From: Clostridia bacterium
GTDB lineage: Bacteria; Bacillota; Clostridia; RGIG7378
Assembly (NCBI GenBank): GCA_017501105.1
Contig: JAFVXO010000105.1
Location: 1-41,300, forward strand
Reading direction: 5' to 3'
DNA length: 41,300 bases
Shown: one piece after another, positions 27,104 to 34,673 of the stretch
How positions within the stretch are numbered: the first letter of the stretch is position 1
Layout of the letters: the number at the start of each line of letters is the position of its first letter
Translations under genes and position numbers: made by a program
Notes under the pieces: generated by a model
Databases searched by the model: none
Seen by the model: only the letters and a program-made list of their open reading frames with translations
What the model was told of the DNA's origin: nothing

Positions 27104-28200
27104 GTACTCCCAAGCAGGCTGGTGTAGATAGAGAGCCAAGGTGGAAACTCTTTCGCAAGACCAGGGGCGGCGTAGTATTGACACGGGCCGAGGTCAAGGA
27201 AATCCGTAAGGGCCGAAAAAAACTCCGTAAGGAGATGAAGGAACGCAAAATTTACAGTAAGTATGAGTTTGAGGCAATGGCCTCGGCTCTCGGACTGTAT
27301 TTTGATAAAAAAAAGGGACTTCTGTTTTTGTTGTTTAGCGGAGGTCGCGGAATATGGGTATTGTTGGGAGCAGCACTCTTGACTGTATTGGCATTGTTCG
27401 CAATGGCCACTGTTAGCCAGATGAGAGGATACTTTACTATCAACTTGTCGGACAAGATGTACACACAGGGGTTTGTGCTTAGTGAGACTGAGGATTTTAG
27501 CAATCCAACCAGTTATCTCTTTACGGAACCGCGAGAGGTTATATGTGTTTCTCTTTCGGATATTCCTGGAGACGTTGATGAGGGTGAGGGGTTGCATGAA
27601 AGTTCTGAGTTCTTTGCATACACTCACTATGTTAGAAACGAGGGCCATATGACTGCCAGCTATACTTGGCGGTTAAAGATAACGGGAGAGAGCCAGGGTT
27701 TATCTGATGCCGTTTGGGTTATGGTCATTGAGGACGGAAAAATGAGCTTGTTTGCCAAGGCTCATGCCGACGGAACATTGCAGACGCTGCCGGCGTTAGA
27801 TGATAATTCCAGAGGCTACATAGATATTCCCGTTATGGCGCTGGCTGATAATGCAGACGATTACCTGCAACCCATCAGGACTGTGGGCAGCGTGACATAT
27901 AACCGCGTTATCACAAAGTCCTTTGAGGAGGCCTACCAGGTGACGTCCGGAATACAGACAGAGGTGCATCCTGGAGAGGTACACAAATACACCGTTGTTA
28001 TGTGGTTGGAGGGCGATGATCCGGAATGTGTCGACCAGTTAATCGGAGGCCATATGGGAGTCACTATGGCATATACCATGGTGGATGAAGAGGATGAGGA
28101 GGAAACCTTCTGGGAGACTCTGTGGGATCGTCTGAACTTCTGGGAGAAGGAGGACTTTGAACACTTCTGGCAAAATATCTGGAACTCCTTGAGATTTTAG
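27100..28200 (+). CDS. single-pass membrane protein with WLEG-x-D-x-x-C motif and Trp-rich tail
   Basis: 366 residues, no recognised family. Residues 1-80 are cytoplasmic and strongly basic (KEIRKGRKKLRKEMKERK). Residues about 84-106 form the membrane helix, and the remainder should be outside. Near the C-terminus is WLEGDDPEC (302-310), a motif shared with the proteins at 31139 and 36477. After an acidic run, the last 30 residues carry five Trp and several Phe on a charged background, suggesting an amphipathic or docking helix. The start overlaps the previous stop (ATGA), linking it to the c-di-GMP-like protein. It may be a membrane-side platform for the surface proteins. Confidence 0.72.
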   Translation: MSTPKQAGVDREPRWKLFRKTRGGVVLTRAEVKEIRKGRKKLRKEMKERKIYSKYEFEAMASALGLYFDKKKGLLFLLFSGGRGIWVLLGAALLTVLALFAMATVSQMRGYFTINLSDKMYTQGFVLSETEDFSNPTSYLFTEPREVICVSLSDIPGDVDEGEGLHESSEFFAYTHYVRNEGHMTASYTWRLKITGESQGLSDAVWVMVIEDGKMSLFAKAHADGTLQTLPALDDNSRGYIDIPVMALADNADDYLQPIRTVGSVTYNRVITKSFEEAYQVTSGIQTEVHPGEVHKYTVVMWLEGDDPECVDQLIGGHMGVTMAYTMVDEEDEEETFWETLWDRLNFWEKEDFEHFWQNIWNSLRF

Positions 28201-28234
28201 AACAGTGAGTTCTAACGAAAACGTATGCTTTCCT

Positions 28235-28260
28235 GGTTAAAAATTCACTCTGTTTTAACC
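28235..28260 (+). other. perfect 8-bp inverted repeat upstream of the large surface protein gene
   Basis: GGTTAAAA (28235-28242) and TTTTAACC (28253-28260) are exact inverted copies separated by 10 bases. They lie 53 bases before the start of the 866-residue protein and after the preceding stop at 28200. It could be an operator or a leader hairpin. It is not a normal terminator because no T-run follows. Confidence 0.5.
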
Positions 28261-28312
28261 ATGGATTACATAAACCGAAAGGTAAAAATTATACACAAGA
28301 AAGGAAGAAAAA

Positions 28313-30913
28313 ATGTACAAGCAAACAACTGAATACAAATCAATTCAGAAAAAGCTGGTAACTGCAGTTGCAATGGTTCTGGTGGCATGTATCATGGTGG
28401 TCTCCACATCTTACGCCTGGTTCACATTGTCTACAGCTCCTGAGGTTACAGGTATCACCACATCTGTCGGTGCTAACGGTAACCTGGAGATGGCTTTGCG
28501 TACGGGTAAATTATTGGATGATATAGAGACGACCATAGGCGCTACATATCCAACAGCAAATAACTCCTGGGGCAACCTGGTAGATCTCAGCGATGCCAGC
28601 TACATGCTTAGCGCCGTTGCTTTGCAGCCTGCTCGATTGAATATCACTCTCGATACAGAGAAGAGCAAGTATAGCGATGAGACTTCATACACTGTAAAGT
28701 CTGATACAATTAACCCTAAATGGGTAAAAGATGCAGTTTATGAGCCCGATGGAGCTAAAATTACAAGAGTTAGCTACACAGCATATGACGCATCAGACAA
28801 GGCTTTGCAAGAGGGAACTACAGAAGGTGTTTCGTATTACATGTACGAGATTACAACAGCGTACAGGTCCTTGATCCAGCCTGCATACAAGTTGGCAAGC
28901 AAAGCATATCTGCAGACTCCCATTTATGATATTAATGGTCAGCCTCAGGGTCTGGATGCTGCTAATGTTATTAATGGTACGTATAACCCAAGTGCCAACG
29001 GCTTTGTTGAAGCTGCATTGAATAATACTTTCGGCGTCAGAGCAGTTGGTACATCCAGCCAGATGTCTCCCGCAGAGATGGCTCTCCGTGCAGCTAAGCA
29101 GACTGTTAGCTCTACAATTACATCTGCCAAGACTGAGGCAGCCACATCTTTGCGCGTTGACTCTGTAGAGTTGGCCAGCATTATCATCAACCAGTATGTT
29201 TCTACAACCCCTACATTCTCTCAGGCAGATGTTACAACAATTGAAACAGCTATTGCTAACCTGCAGTCAATTGCTGCAGAGCTTGAGAGTGCTCTTGATG
29301 CTGCAGTTAAAGCAGTTGGTGTTGCTCAGAACATAGCAGTAAGTGGTAAAATCACTGTTGATGGCGATAAAATTACTGCCACAGGTGATGGCAAGACTGT
29401 TTCCTGGACAGGGCTGGAGACATTGGAGACAGCTCTTGTAGAGGCATATAACGTTGTGTCCGGTATGACAACAACTCTTGACAGCGCATCTAATGGATTG
29501 CCTACTGGAGAAACAGTTACTTGGGAGCAGATATCTGCAGCAATGAGCTCCTTGATGACAACAACTGATATTAGAGTTATCGACAGCAAGTCCGGTGCTG
29601 AATATACAGTTGAAGCTCTTAAGGCTTTGCCCTTGATGAATGCCGCTTCAATTCTGATGGGCACTCCCACAATCTCTATTGTAGATGGCGTTTATGCAGA
29701 CGTTGCCAGCCTTACTGGAAACTTCTCCGCATCCACATCTATGACAGTTAATGTTGAGTATAACGGCATCGACCTTAAGGACACGCCTGTCGATATCGTT
29801 ATGGCAACAGCAGTTGCTGAGTCAACAGTGGTGGGTACCTCTGGATTCTATCTGCCTATGATTCTTAGCCAGCTGTCCAGCGTTAGTGTTTCTGGCACAG
29901 AGGGCGAAGAGAACACAGCCCAGACAGTTATCACAGATATCTATGGCTATGTTATCGACCTTGCATTCCGTACAAACGCGGCCGGCTCCAGCTTGTTGCT
30001 CCAGACAGATGCTGTTGATCGTGTAGACGAGAGCTATGGCGATGATTCCCTCACAAAGGGTCACGGCAGCTACATGGAGTTCAAGTCCGGTCACCCCGAC
30101 TTTACCCTTAAGCAGGTAGCAGCCCTTATGGGTAGCGTCCGCGTTGTATTCCTTAACGACGAGGGCAACATCTTTGGTGTAGCAGCTCTCGACGTAAGCG
30201 ATGAGTTGGTAGATGTTCTTGGCGAGGATAATCTACCTGTTACATACGATCCCACACTTCATGGCTTCTATAGAACAGAAACAGTGAATGGTGAGGAAGT
30301 AAAATATGCACAGCAGCTCAAGGCAGGCACTATCGAATTTAAAGGTGATGCTCCTTATGTTCGCGCTGAGTTGGCTCTCTACGGCTTCGAGGTTTCTGAT
30401 GAGGGTATCTTGAAAAAGGGAGACAAACTTTCCTCCGATGTTATTACAACTCTTGACCAGAATATCGCCAAGGCAGTTTCTACTCTCGTTTACTTGGATG
30501 GTGATACTGTTGAGAACAAGGATGTTGCTATTTCCGGCGACTCTATGACTGGTTCCATGAACTTGCAGTTCGCAAGCTCTGCAGAGCTCGATCCCATGGA
30601 TTACACATTTACAAATGACAAGCTTGCAGCTCCCAAGGTAGAGTTTAAGGATGGCAAACTGGTTATCACAAATGTAGACAAAGCAGCATCTTACCAGATC
30701 ACATATGGTACAGTTCTTGACTACACAGTTAATGCAACTGCTGGTGAGACCACAGAGATTAATGTAAGTGAGATTGTCGGAACGAATAATAATGTTCCTG
30801 AGAACATTTCCCTTATGATCCAGGTTGTTGCAAATCCAGATGCTGGTTCACAGCTTAAGGCATCCAACAAGACAAACGTACAGATTATATATACTAAGCC
30901 TGTACAGCCGTAA
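28313..30913 (+). CDS. large surface/filament-type protein with SipW-cognate-like N-terminus
   Basis: 866 residues. Basic N-terminus, hydrophobic segment 15-34, then TSYAWFTLSTAPEVTGI (32-48) and ANGNLEMAL. This resembles the N-termini of proteins processed by SipW-type peptidases in Firmicutes. The mature part is Ala/Thr/Ser/Val-rich with alternating helical and beta stretches and is cysteine-free. Its end (about 765-866) looks like a small beta domain of fibronectin III type. No LPxTG sorting motif or C-terminal membrane segment exists, so any attachment must be by polymerisation or binding. AAAGGAAG precedes ATG 28313. Its size and flanking structured DNA suggest it is the major product of the locus. 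Function beyond surface structure is unknown. Confidence 0.78.
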   Translation: MYKQTTEYKSIQKKLVTAVAMVLVACIMVVSTSYAWFTLSTAPEVTGITTSVGANGNLEMALRTGKLLDDIETTIGATYPTANNSWGNLVDLSDASYMLSAVALQPARLNITLDTEKSKYSDETSYTVKSDTINPKWVKDAVYEPDGAKITRVSYTAYDASDKALQEGTTEGVSYYMYEITTAYRSLIQPAYKLASKAYLQTPIYDINGQPQGLDAANVINGTYNPSANGFVEAALNNTFGVRAVGTSSQMSPAEMALRAAKQTVSSTITSAKTEAATSLRVDSVELASIIINQYVSTTPTFSQADVTTIETAIANLQSIAAELESALDAAVKAVGVAQNIAVSGKITVDGDKITATGDGKTVSWTGLETLETALVEAYNVVSGMTTTLDSASNGLPTGETVTWEQISAAMSSLMTTTDIRVIDSKSGAEYTVEALKALPLMNAASILMGTPTISIVDGVYADVASLTGNFSASTSMTVNVEYNGIDLKDTPVDIVMATAVAESTVVGTSGFYLPMILSQLSSVSVSGTEGEENTAQTVITDIYGYVIDLAFRTNAAGSSLLLQTDAVDRVDESYGDDSLTKGHGSYMEFKSGHPDFTLKQVAALMGSVRVVFLNDEGNIFGVAALDVSDELVDVLGEDNLPVTYDPTLHGFYRTETVNGEEVKYAQQLKAGTIEFKGDAPYVRAELALYGFEVSDEGILKKGDKLSSDVITTLDQNIAKAVSTLVYLDGDTVENKDVAISGDSMTGSMNLQFASSAELDPMDYTFTNDKLAAPKVEFKDGKLVITNVDKAASYQITYGTVLDYTVNATAGETTEINVSEIVGTNNNVPENISLMIQVVANPDAGSQLKASNKTNVQIIYTKPVQP

Positions 30914-30948
30914 CATTTTTTCGATTTGTTTATAAGTGTATTGCCGTG

Positions 30949-30979
30949 TTCCTCCACCCCATTTTGTGGGGTGGAGGAA
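30949..30979 (+). other. 13-bp perfect GC-rich hairpin directly after the large surface protein gene
   Basis: TTCCTCCACCCCA (30949-30961) pairs exactly with TGGGGTGGAGGAA (30967-30979) around a TTTTG loop. It lacks the T-tract of an intrinsic terminator. Its place 36 bases behind the stop suggests an mRNA 3'-end stabiliser, a processing site, or a leaky terminator. Confidence 0.6.
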
Positions 30980-30987
30980 TCGTGGTA

Positions 30988-31035
30988 ATTGATAACATTA
31001 AGATGCGATAGAGTGGGCAACTTGGTGTTATCAAT
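30988..31035 (+). other. 10-bp perfect inverted repeat in the leader of the next surface gene
   Basis: ATTGATAACA (30988-30997) and TGTTATCAAT (31026-31035) are exact inverted copies with a 28-base loop. This is the second of three successive structures in the 225-base gap 30914-31138. Confidence 0.5.
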
Positions 31036-31049
31036 GCCAGGCGATCCGC

Positions 31050-31086
31050 TTTTTCAAGGGCCAATATTGGTTGACCTTTGGAAAAA
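31050..31086 (+). other. bulged hairpin closing the structured leader
   Basis: TTTTTC (31050-31055) pairs with GAAAAA (31081-31086). Inside it AAGG (31056-31059) can pair with CCTT (31075-31078), and CCAA (31061-31064) with TTGG (31067-31070). It ends 53 bases before the GTG start at 31139. Confidence 0.4.
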
Positions 31087-31138
31087 CTGATCATCCTGGA
31101 TGGTCTATTAGTAAACCTGAAATGCTGGGAGATTATTA

Positions 31139-32140
31139 GTGAAAAATCAAGTTAAAAAAAAGCGTAAGCCCTTTATGATTCTAGTTTATTGGGTGATGGT
31201 AATGACTTTGTTTTCACTACTAGTTACGGCCACATATACCTGGTTCTCAATCAGCAGAACACCTAAGGTGGGCAACATGGGACTCCATGTAAATGCGCCG
31301 GCTGGGTTGTCACTATCTACAGAGCCGGAGGGGGCAGAGTGGGTGCAACAGGTAAATGTAGCCGACCTGATTGGAGAGACGACTCCATTGAGACCAGTCA
31401 CCTGGTCAGAAAAGGACCAATGCTTTTACGCAGTTGTGTATGGGATAAATGGCCAACCCACCGGACAATATATTAAGCTGTCGGACAACACAAATGCCAA
31501 CAGGAGTGACATATATGGATACTACATTAAGTTTACCTTGTATGCCACAGCTGAGACCAATGTGAAGGTAAGGCTGACAGAGGCCATGGAGCTTAATGAC
31601 GGCAGGGATGGTGCAGGGACATATTTGATTGGTTCTCCCATATGGGATAGGGAACAGATACTCCACAGCGATGGTGGAAACGGAGCCCAAAATGCAATCC
31701 GCGTCGGATTTAAATTTACACCTTTGTCAGACGGAGAGGAGCAGTCGACAGGGAGCCAGTTCTTTATATATGAACCAAACAGCGACAGTCATGTGTCAGG
31801 AGAACAGGGCTATGTGGATACGCCCAGTATTGATGGAACCAGCACTCTGGTGCCCTCGGACAAACTCATTCCACAGACAGCCACAACGTGGACTGAGGCT
31901 GATGTGGTGGAAAGATCGGTGGTGATTAAGGAAATGGGTGATTTCCTGACAGATACCAATCTTATTAGTATTAAGGCACATGAAGTTGTTAAGGTCGATG
32001 TTTATCTGTGGCTGGAGGGACAGGATGCAGATTGCAAAGATTTGGGTACAAAAGAGACGCAAATTATGGCAAATATTCAGTTTTATGCAGACACGGAAGG
32101 TCAATCCGGAATGCAGCCGATTACTGATGATATAGATTGA
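31139..32140 (+). CDS. surface protein with SipW-cognate-like N-terminus and WLEG-x-D-x-x-C motif
   Basis: 333 residues. Positively charged start (KKKRKP), hydrophobic 12-33, then TYTWFSIS (32-39), the counterpart of the Ala-Trp-Phe motif in the preceding surface protein. The exported part is beta-rich. WLEGQDADC (291-299) near the end matches WLEGDDPEC and WLEGQDVDC in two other proteins of this locus, so they form one family. No sorting signal or C-terminal anchor is seen. The start is GTG 31139 with GGGAG 7 bases upstream. A minor subunit or cap/adaptor of the same structure as the large protein is a reasonable inference. Confidence 0.75.
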   Translation: MKNQVKKKRKPFMILVYWVMVMTLFSLLVTATYTWFSISRTPKVGNMGLHVNAPAGLSLSTEPEGAEWVQQVNVADLIGETTPLRPVTWSEKDQCFYAVVYGINGQPTGQYIKLSDNTNANRSDIYGYYIKFTLYATAETNVKVRLTEAMELNDGRDGAGTYLIGSPIWDREQILHSDGGNGAQNAIRVGFKFTPLSDGEEQSTGSQFFIYEPNSDSHVSGEQGYVDTPSIDGTSTLVPSDKLIPQTATTWTEADVVERSVVIKEMGDFLTDTNLISIKAHEVVKVDVYLWLEGQDADCKDLGTKETQIMANIQFYADTEGQSGMQPITDDID

Positions 32141-32141
32141 T

Positions 32142-32170
32142 TTGCAGATATTCGACAACAGATATATAAT
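32142..32170 (+). promoter_or_regulatory. promoter of the sipW-AAA operon
   Basis: A perfect TATAAT (32165-32170) lies 17 bases after TTGCAG (32142-32147), in the 74-base gap before the first signal peptidase gene. The predicted start of transcription is about 38 bases before ATG 32215. Confidence 0.55.
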
Positions 32171-32214
32171 TAAGACTAGATACTATCAATAATACGATAG
32201 AAAGGAATAATAGA

Positions 32215-32994
32215 ATGAGCAAGAGGAACACCGAAGCGACAGAACAGAAAAAGGTCAGCAAGGGTACTGGACGAAAGATTGCTAATATTGTAGTTAACGT
32301 TTTACTTGTTGTTGCACTTGTAGTTGTTGCAATCTGCACTTATGTATCATTTGTCTCAGCATCGGGTAATGGAGTCCCCAGCGTGTTTGGTATTGAGTTT
32401 TTCTCGATTCAGACAGACTCAATGTCACCATTTCTGGAACCCGGAGACTTGGCAATTGGTATTGAGGTAAAGGACAAGAAGGAACTTAAGGCTAAGGACG
32501 TTATTACATACTGGACTGTTATAAACGGAGAGCGTGTACTTAATACTCACCGTATTGAGACAGTTTATGACGGTGGTAACATCAGAATCTTCGAGACCAA
32601 GGGAGATAACAGCAACTCTGCAGACCCAATGACAGTCCATGAGAACCAGGTTGTGGGCAAGTACTTGTTCAAGATTCCTCGTGTAGGTAAGGTGTTTGAT
32701 TACCTGCAAACTTCTACAGGATTCCTTGTAGTTATTGTTATTCCTGTATTCCTGTTCTTCCTATATCATCTGGTACAGTTCTTCCGCGTGCTGTTTGAGT
32801 ATCAGAATGTCAAGAATCGTCTTCGTTACGAAGAGGAGAGAGGACGTGCTGAGGATGTTATCGAGGAGCATCAAAAACAGCAGGACGAGGCCAGAGCCCA
32901 ATTGGAGGCCCAGCTAAGGGAGCAGTTAAAGGCTGAGCTCTTGGCGGATATGGCTAAAAATCAGCAGACAGGGGAAGTTGTCTCCCAAGAGTAA
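32215..32994 (+). CDS. sipW: SipW-type (ER/archaeal-like) signal peptidase I with coiled-coil tail, copy 1
   Basis: 259 residues. Membrane helix about 22-47, then the catalytic domain: TDSMSPFLEPGD holds the nucleophile Ser69. NTHRI holds His112, the general base used instead of the Lys of ordinary bacterial signal peptidases. TKGDNSNSAD supplies the acidic residue (Asp131 or Asp137). A second membrane helix lies at about 173-195, and a charged coiled coil (about 200-250) follows, predicted to be cytoplasmic. SipW peptidases process a special class of surface substrates such as TasA in Bacillus. The neighbouring Ala-Trp-Phe-type surface proteins are the obvious candidates. AAAGGAA precedes ATG 32215. 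The coiled-coil tail is an unusual addition. Confidence 0.9.
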   Translation: MSKRNTEATEQKKVSKGTGRKIANIVVNVLLVVALVVVAICTYVSFVSASGNGVPSVFGIEFFSIQTDSMSPFLEPGDLAIGIEVKDKKELKAKDVITYWTVINGERVLNTHRIETVYDGGNIRIFETKGDNSNSADPMTVHENQVVGKYLFKIPRVGKVFDYLQTSTGFLVVIVIPVFLFFLYHLVQFFRVLFEYQNVKNRLRYEEERGRAEDVIEEHQKQQDEARAQLEAQLREQLKAELLADMAKNQQTGEVVSQE

Positions 32995-33015
32995 TTTTTA
33001 AGTATTATTGTTGTT

Positions 33016-33031
33016 TTGTGATAGTTCACAA
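33016..33031 (+). promoter_or_regulatory. palindrome TGTGA-N4-TCACA before the AAA+ gene
   Basis: TTGTGA (33016-33021) and TCACAA (33026-33031) are exact inverted copies around TAGT. The site resembles a CRP/FNR-family half-site pair with a 4-base spacer. It may equally be a short mRNA hairpin between coupled genes. Confidence 0.35.
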
Positions 33032-33040
33032 CGCAATGAA

Positions 33041-33046
33041 AGGTGA
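33041..33046 (+). promoter_or_regulatory. ribosome binding site fixing GTG 33053 as start of the AAA+ gene
   Basis: AGGTGA at 33041-33046 is 6 bases before GTG 33053, which is correct spacing. The alternative TTG at 33047 would touch the site directly and is unlikely. Confidence 0.7.
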
Positions 33047-33052
33047 TTGGCA

Positions 33053-34651
33053 GTGGATAATTTTTTAAAGTACTTTTTTCAAGATTTCGGTCGGGTATTA
33101 AGGGCTTTTTTTGAAATATTCGCTGCCATTTTCAATTTTCTTAATTATCTCCTAAATTTTCCCATGAGGATGGAGATTATTAAGTCATATGAGGAGAACT
33201 TTACAACAACAGATTGGATTCTGTTGTTACTTGCCAACATAGCGTTAATTGTTGTGCTGGTTATTGCCGGTATTTTCTTGACGAAGCTTTTAAGACGCAT
33301 ATTTAGGTTCCGTATTCCTGTTAAAGAGTACGACAATATGGTTAAGCAGGTTCGTACTCTGCAAAGGGACCTGATGCGGGCAAATTACGAAAAGGACAAG
33401 TTATTGGCCATGCGTCTTGCCGAGCTGGGTGGCAGTACAGAGGACATGCAGCATCTTATTGATGAGCCCGGTGAGTCAGAGGAAGGCGAGAATGGAGAAA
33501 CTCCCGGCGAGGAGGTCCAGTCTATTGGAGAGCGTAATACATTTGAGTCACCAATTGTAGACCCATCCACCAGTAGGTTCTTCAGACTTACCTCGGTAGA
33601 TAATTACTACAAGACTAGTTATATACCTCCGGTATACGAGAAGGATGTCACCCTTGAGGAGTTTTGTGTCCGCTTCAGAGCCTTTGCTGCATCTAAGCTG
33701 AGATTGTACTATGAAATAGATATGATCCGCTATTTTGTTGCTGCAATGGGTACGGCTCGTATCATCATTTTGCAGGGTATTTCCGGTACAGGTAAGACCA
33801 GCTTGCCATATGCTTTTGGTAAGTTTGTTCAAAAGGATACCTCATTGGTTTCTGTTCAGCCCTCATGGCGTGAGCGTACTGAGTTGTATGGGTATTACAA
33901 TGAGTTTACGAAAAAGTATTCCGAGACAGACTTCCTCCGTGCCATTTATGAGGCTAATTATTACAGAGATCCTCATATTCTGATTTTGGACGAGATGAAT
34001 ATTGCTCGTGTAGAGTACTATTTCGCTGAAATGCTCTCTATTCTGGAAATGCCCCTTGTAGAGGAGTGGAAGGTAGATATCGTTACTGCAACCTGGGATA
34101 ATGATCCTTGTTTGATTAATAACGGTACTGTTCAGATTCCCGACAATGTGTGGTTTGTTGGAACTATTAACAACGACGACTCCACATTTGCCGTAGCTGA
34201 TAAGGTATATGACCGTGCTATTCCAATCGACTTGGATAGTAGAGCAGAACCCTTTGAGTGCGACCCTCTGCCTCCGATTAACATCTCTACAGACAGGCTA
34301 TCGGAGTTGTTTGCAGAGGCTAAGGAAAAGTATCCCCTTAGCAAGGAGATGGAGGATAAGATGGAGGTGCTTAATGGATACCTTATTAAGAACTTCCGAT
34401 TGGCATTTGGTAACCGTGTTATCAAGCAGATCAGAGATTTTGTTCCCTGTCTTATTGCTTGTGGAGGAACAGAGATTCAGGCCGTTGACTTTATTATTGC
34501 AAAGAAGGTTTTGCGCAAATTTGAATCCTTGAGCCTCGGCTTTATGAAGGATGACCTGGCAAGATTTAACCAGTATCTTGACAAGCTGTTTGGAAAGAAC
34601 ACCATGGAAATCTGCAAGAACTATGTTGAATTGTTGAGAAAGAATAACTAG
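33053..34651 (+). CDS. membrane-anchored McrB-like AAA+ NTPase
   Basis: 532 residues. An N-terminal amphipathic region (1-36) and one strong membrane helix (about 54-79) precede a coiled coil (90-125) and an acidic linker (136-160). The AAA+ domain follows, with Walker A GISGTGKTS (242-250), SWRERTELYGYYNEF (271-285), Walker B ILILDEMNIARV (309-320), sensor 1 GTINNDDST (370-378) and the arginine finger region VYDRAIPIDLD (385-395). These place it in the McrB branch of AAA+ proteins. McrB is normally a soluble restriction motor, but this one is tied to the membrane and sits between signal peptidase and surface-protein genes. It probably energises assembly, extraction or gating of the surface complex. 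Nucleotide preference (ATP or GTP) is unclear. Confidence 0.87.
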   Translation: MDNFLKYFFQDFGRVLRAFFEIFAAIFNFLNYLLNFPMRMEIIKSYEENFTTTDWILLLLANIALIVVLVIAGIFLTKLLRRIFRFRIPVKEYDNMVKQVRTLQRDLMRANYEKDKLLAMRLAELGGSTEDMQHLIDEPGESEEGENGETPGEEVQSIGERNTFESPIVDPSTSRFFRLTSVDNYYKTSYIPPVYEKDVTLEEFCVRFRAFAASKLRLYYEIDMIRYFVAAMGTARIIILQGISGTGKTSLPYAFGKFVQKDTSLVSVQPSWRERTELYGYYNEFTKKYSETDFLRAIYEANYYRDPHILILDEMNIARVEYYFAEMLSILEMPLVEEWKVDIVTATWDNDPCLINNGTVQIPDNVWFVGTINNDDSTFAVADKVYDRAIPIDLDSRAEPFECDPLPPINISTDRLSELFAEAKEKYPLSKEMEDKMEVLNGYLIKNFRLAFGNRVIKQIRDFVPCLIACGGTEIQAVDFIIAKKVLRKFESLSLGFMKDDLARFNQYLDKLFGKNTMEICKNYVELLRKNN

Positions 34652-34673
34652 TTGTTATCGTAGGAGATCTGCT

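Noticed and set aside
30949-30979. Classical intrinsic terminator after the large surface gene
   Set aside because: The stem is strong, but no T-tract follows, so it is reported as a hairpin of unknown role.
30914-31138. A c-di-GMP riboswitch, given the degenerate HD-GYP/EAL gene nearby
   Set aside because: I could not find the conserved core of the GEMM-I or GEMM-II classes in this gap or the 28201-28312 leader.
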